The notes under the pieces were generated by a model that searched no databases, was not told the origin of the DNA, and saw only the letters and a program-made list of their open reading frames with translations. A stretch of DNA of 7,474 bases from Bacteroidaceae bacterium. GTDB taxonomy: Bacteria; Bacteroidota; Bacteroidia; Bacteroidales; Bacteroidaceae. Of this stretch, positions 6,051 to 7,474 are shown piece after piece. Position 1 is the stretch's first letter. Every line of letters begins with the position of its first letter. Location: assembly GCA_016284115.1 (NCBI GenBank), contig JAEEOD010000118.1, forward strand, positions 1 through 7,474. The letters run 5' to 3'. Position numbers and translations under genes: made by a program.

Positions 6051-6881
6051 CTAACGCTTTATCCTGTACTCCGAAGGTGTCTTACCCGAGTGTTGCTTAA
6101 CGTAACGGGTGAAGTGCGATAGGTACGGAAAATTGAAGTCATTACTGATATCGGTCAGCGTACGGTCAGTATCGGACAGTTCTTCCATAATCTGTGCCAA
6201 AGTAAAATGAATGATCCAATAAGAGGCGTTGTGGCCAGTGGACTGCTGACAAATCCTGGACAGATATTTGGGAGTGACGAACAACTTGTCGGCATAAAAC
6301 TCAACTGTACGCACTTGACGCACATGTTGCTGCAACAAATCGATGAACTGCTGAGCCAACAGTGCTTCCCTACCCCCTTTTGATGACTGCTGACTGTTAC
6401 AGACGCTATAGATGTAGAAAATGTCATAGACAAAGATCTCCACCGAGCGCTCCAGTGTCTCCTGATGATAGATATGGTCTGTTTGCAACAATCTGCACTT
6501 GATGTCGTCCAAATCACGGAGGCACAGCTCCATATCCTGTGCACTCATCTGCATGATGGGATTATCATAATAATAGGTCAGGCCCTTGATATTATGGGGT
6601 GTCCTTAGCGGATGTGACAAATGATAGCGTCTGGATTTCATCAAGACAACGGCTTTTGTCCCCTCTTCTATACGGACATCATGGAGTGGTTTGCCTTCGA
6701 TGAGGATAATGCCACTTCCTGTCTGTGCTTGATAGAACTTGTCGTCCAACGTGAAACTCATGCATCCTTGGGTAATAAAGATGTGCAGCAGATAATCATT
6801 GTATGTGCCGCTACATGCTTCCAATATATCCTCTGTGAAAAGGATGTCTTGCTCCTGAATAACATAATCTCTTGTTGCCAT
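6051..6881 (-). CDS. AraC family transcriptional regulator (second copy)
   Basis: The protein has 276 residues from the ATG at 6881. Residues 1-95 form a cupin-like sensor ('YLLHIFITQGCMSFTLDD', 'GIILIEGKPLHDVRIEEG'). A helical linker follows, and residues about 173-276 hold the double helix-turn-helix: 'VEFYADKLFVTPKYLSRICQQSTG' and 'LTDISNDFNFPYLSHFTRYVKQHSGKTPSEYR'. The latter is the usual AraC C-terminal signature. An in-frame ATG at 6896 would add MYFCL, but it lies upstream of the predicted -7 box (6893-6886), so 6881 is preferred. The gene diverges from the truncated lipoprotein gene, its likely target. It is paralogous in arrangement, not closely in sequence, to the AraC at 1713-2606. 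Confidence 0.92.
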   Translation of the reverse strand: MATRDYVIQEQDILFTEDILEACSGTYNDYLLHIFITQGCMSFTLDDKFYQAQTGSGIILIEGKPLHDVRIEEGTKAVVLMKSRRYHLSHPLRTPHNIKGLTYYYDNPIMQMSAQDMELCLRDLDDIKCRLLQTDHIYHQETLERSVEIFVYDIFYIYSVCNSQQSSKGGREALLAQQFIDLLQQHVRQVRTVEFYADKLFVTPKYLSRICQQSTGHNASYWIIHFTLAQIMEELSDTDRTLTDISNDFNFPYLSHFTRYVKQHSGKTPSEYRIKR

Positions 6882-6885
6882 AAGG

Positions 6886-6916
6886 CAAAAATACATCTCT
6901 TCATTTACTTAGGCAA
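6886..6916 (-). promoter_or_regulatory. Promoter of the second AraC gene
   Basis: On the minus strand TTG (6916-6914), 20 bases, then TATTTTTG (6893-6886). Both elements and the spacing fit the Bacteroidota consensus. Only four bases separate the -7 box from the ATG at 6881, so the transcript would be leaderless or have one or two extra bases. Confidence 0.55.
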
Positions 6917-6936
6917 GCATTTTGGGTAATTATTGT

Positions 6937-6954
6937 AATTTTTGTGGAAAAATT
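6937..6954. promoter_or_regulatory. Inverted repeat AATTTTT-GTGG-AAAAATT in the divergent region
   Basis: A perfect 7-bp inverted repeat with a four-base centre lies midway between the second AraC gene and the lipoprotein gene, upstream of both promoters. It overlaps the shared box that starts at 6949. It could be an operator; the A+T content makes chance possible. Confidence 0.35.
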
Positions 6955-6962
6955 GGTAAATA
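6949..6962 (+). promoter_or_regulatory. Candidate AraC operator box AAAATTGGTAAATA
   Basis: Differs at one position from 2636-2649 in the other AraC-divergent region. Its start lies 25 bases before the shared promoter core, compared with 46 in the other region; the difference of 21 is about two helical turns, so the box would face the same side of the DNA relative to the promoter. Functional assignment is inferred. Confidence 0.35.
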
Positions 6963-6973
6963 CTCATCCATAA

Positions 6974-6991
6974 AGTAGTCGTAACTTTGCA
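6974..6991 (+). promoter_or_regulatory. Promoter core of the PNPOx-like lipoprotein gene
   Basis: AGTAGTCGTAACTTTGCA, identical over 18 bases to 2682-2699. The -7 box TAACTTTG is at 6982-6989, with no TTTG at -33 spacing. Transcription would start near 6994, giving a leader of about 36 bases before the ATG at 7030. Confidence 0.6.
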
Positions 6992-7029
6992 GCCAAATAA
7001 ATAATGTATAATTAATAAAAACTGGAAAA

Positions 7030-7383
7030 ATGAAAAAGTTATTTATGATGATGGCTGCGGCACTGACTGTATGCTTGATTTCCTGCTCACAAAAAGAGGC
7101 TCAGCCTCAGCAGAGTGAAGAAACTCCTACAGAGCAAGATACAACAACATCTGCTACCCCAAAGGCTACAGACACCATGAGCCCAGAGGATTTTGTGGCA
7201 TTTCTAGAGAGTTGTGGTCAGTTCTTCCTTGCTACTACGGATGGTGACCAGCCTCGCGTCCGCCCGTTCAGTTTCTGCGACGTAATCAACGGTGAGGTAT
7301 ATTTCATGACTCGCAAGCCAAAAGATGTTTACAAGCAGTTGGTGAAGAATTCATGTGGAAGTGTTTTGGGTTTTCATAAGTAA
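7030..7383 (+). CDS. Lipoprotein with truncated pyridoxamine-5'-phosphate-oxidase-like domain
   Basis: A 117-residue protein starting MKKLFMMMAAALTVCLISC, a lipoprotein signal with Cys19. A low-complexity linker rich in Q, E, T and P follows (20-49). From Met50 the sequence 'MSPEDFVAFLESCGQFFLATTDGDQPRVRPFSF' and 'GEVYFMTRKPKDVYKQLVKN' matches the first half of the FMN-binding split-barrel family (PNPOx-like, NimA relatives). Family members continue about 60 residues further, typically 'NPKVEI...' with the remaining barrel strands. Here the match stops at Asn107 (codon 7348-7350), followed by ten unrelated residues SCGSVLGFHK and a stop. The protein therefore lacks half the barrel and probably cannot bind flavin normally. 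It looks like a gene broken by rearrangement or insertion at about 7351 and may be a pseudogene. The gene has its own promoter and diverges from the second AraC gene. Confidence 0.8.
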   Translation: MKKLFMMMAAALTVCLISCSQKEAQPQQSEETPTEQDTTTSATPKATDTMSPEDFVAFLESCGQFFLATTDGDQPRVRPFSFCDVINGEVYFMTRKPKDVYKQLVKNSCGSVLGFHK

Positions 7384-7474
7384 TTGAAACACAGATGAAA
7401 ACGCGGTGCTTCCAAAATTGAACGGTACAAAAAAGTGCAATAGCAAAAAATGGGAAATCTAAGAGTTTTGCAGA
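7351..7474. other. Sequence beyond the probable junction in the broken PNPOx-like gene
   Basis: After 7350 the similarity to the PNPOx family ends and the DNA becomes A+T-rich without a clear gene. An imperfect inverted repeat spans 7357-7413: GGAAG (7357-7361) pairs with CTTCC (7409-7413), and GTTTTCAT (7370-7377) pairs with ATGAAAAC (7395-7402). On the minus strand a frame stays open from the window edge across the junction, but I recognise no product. This could be the end of an insertion element or other transferred DNA that continues beyond the window. Confidence 0.4.

Noticed and set aside
7351..7474. Naming a specific insertion-sequence family at the right edge
   Set aside because: No transposase reading is visible and the inverted repeats are imperfect, so only a generic junction can be supported.

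Overview
The window looks like a chromosomal stretch from a Bacteroidota member, most likely a Prevotella/Segatella-type gut or rumen organism. The evidence is the promoters: TAnnTTTG -7 boxes, two of them with a TTG or TTTG element exactly 20 bases upstream, sit ahead of six genes. There are no convincing Shine-Dalgarno sites, several lipoprotein leaders are present, and the protein families are typical of the group. The genus is an inference; the phylum is well supported.

Layout. Positions 1-206 (minus) hold a 59-residue winged-helix protein with its own good promoter, and possibly the first codons of a following gene at the window edge. Positions 328-2606 are a tight minus-strand operon read in the order AraC regulator, LacA/NodL-type hexapeptide acetyltransferase, GufA-type ZIP metal transporter. 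Divergent from it, 2726-4362 (plus) is a two-gene unit: a lipoprotein alpha/beta hydrolase and a lipoprotein cyclophilin-like protein, ending in a perfect 9-bp hairpin over the last stop codon. Positions 4582-5619 (minus) encode an exported nucleoside-hydrolase-like protein. Positions 5620-6050 are non-coding and contain the most striking object in the window: a 144-bp element with three tandem GTTACAGTT units facing three inverted copies, around a 26-bp palindrome that shares exactly the same centre. A degenerate 22-bp periodic array follows. Positions 6051-6881 (minus) encode a second AraC regulator. Divergent from it, 7030-7383 (plus) encodes a lipoprotein with a pyridoxamine-phosphate-oxidase-like domain whose second half is missing; the sequence after about 7351 looks like a rearrangement junction.

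How it fits together. Two AraC genes each diverge from a lipoprotein gene, and the two target promoters share an identical 18-bp core plus a 13/14-match upstream box. The two copies of that box differ in distance to the core by 21 bp, about two helical turns. Both AraC promoters have the -7 box almost against the ATG, suggesting leaderless or nearly leaderless mRNAs. In all three target lipoproteins the leader is followed by an internal Met where a cytosolic relative would start, as if cytosolic small-molecule enzymes had been retargeted to the envelope. The likely theme is inducible envelope-level detoxification or metabolite handling, but no substrate can be read from the sequence.
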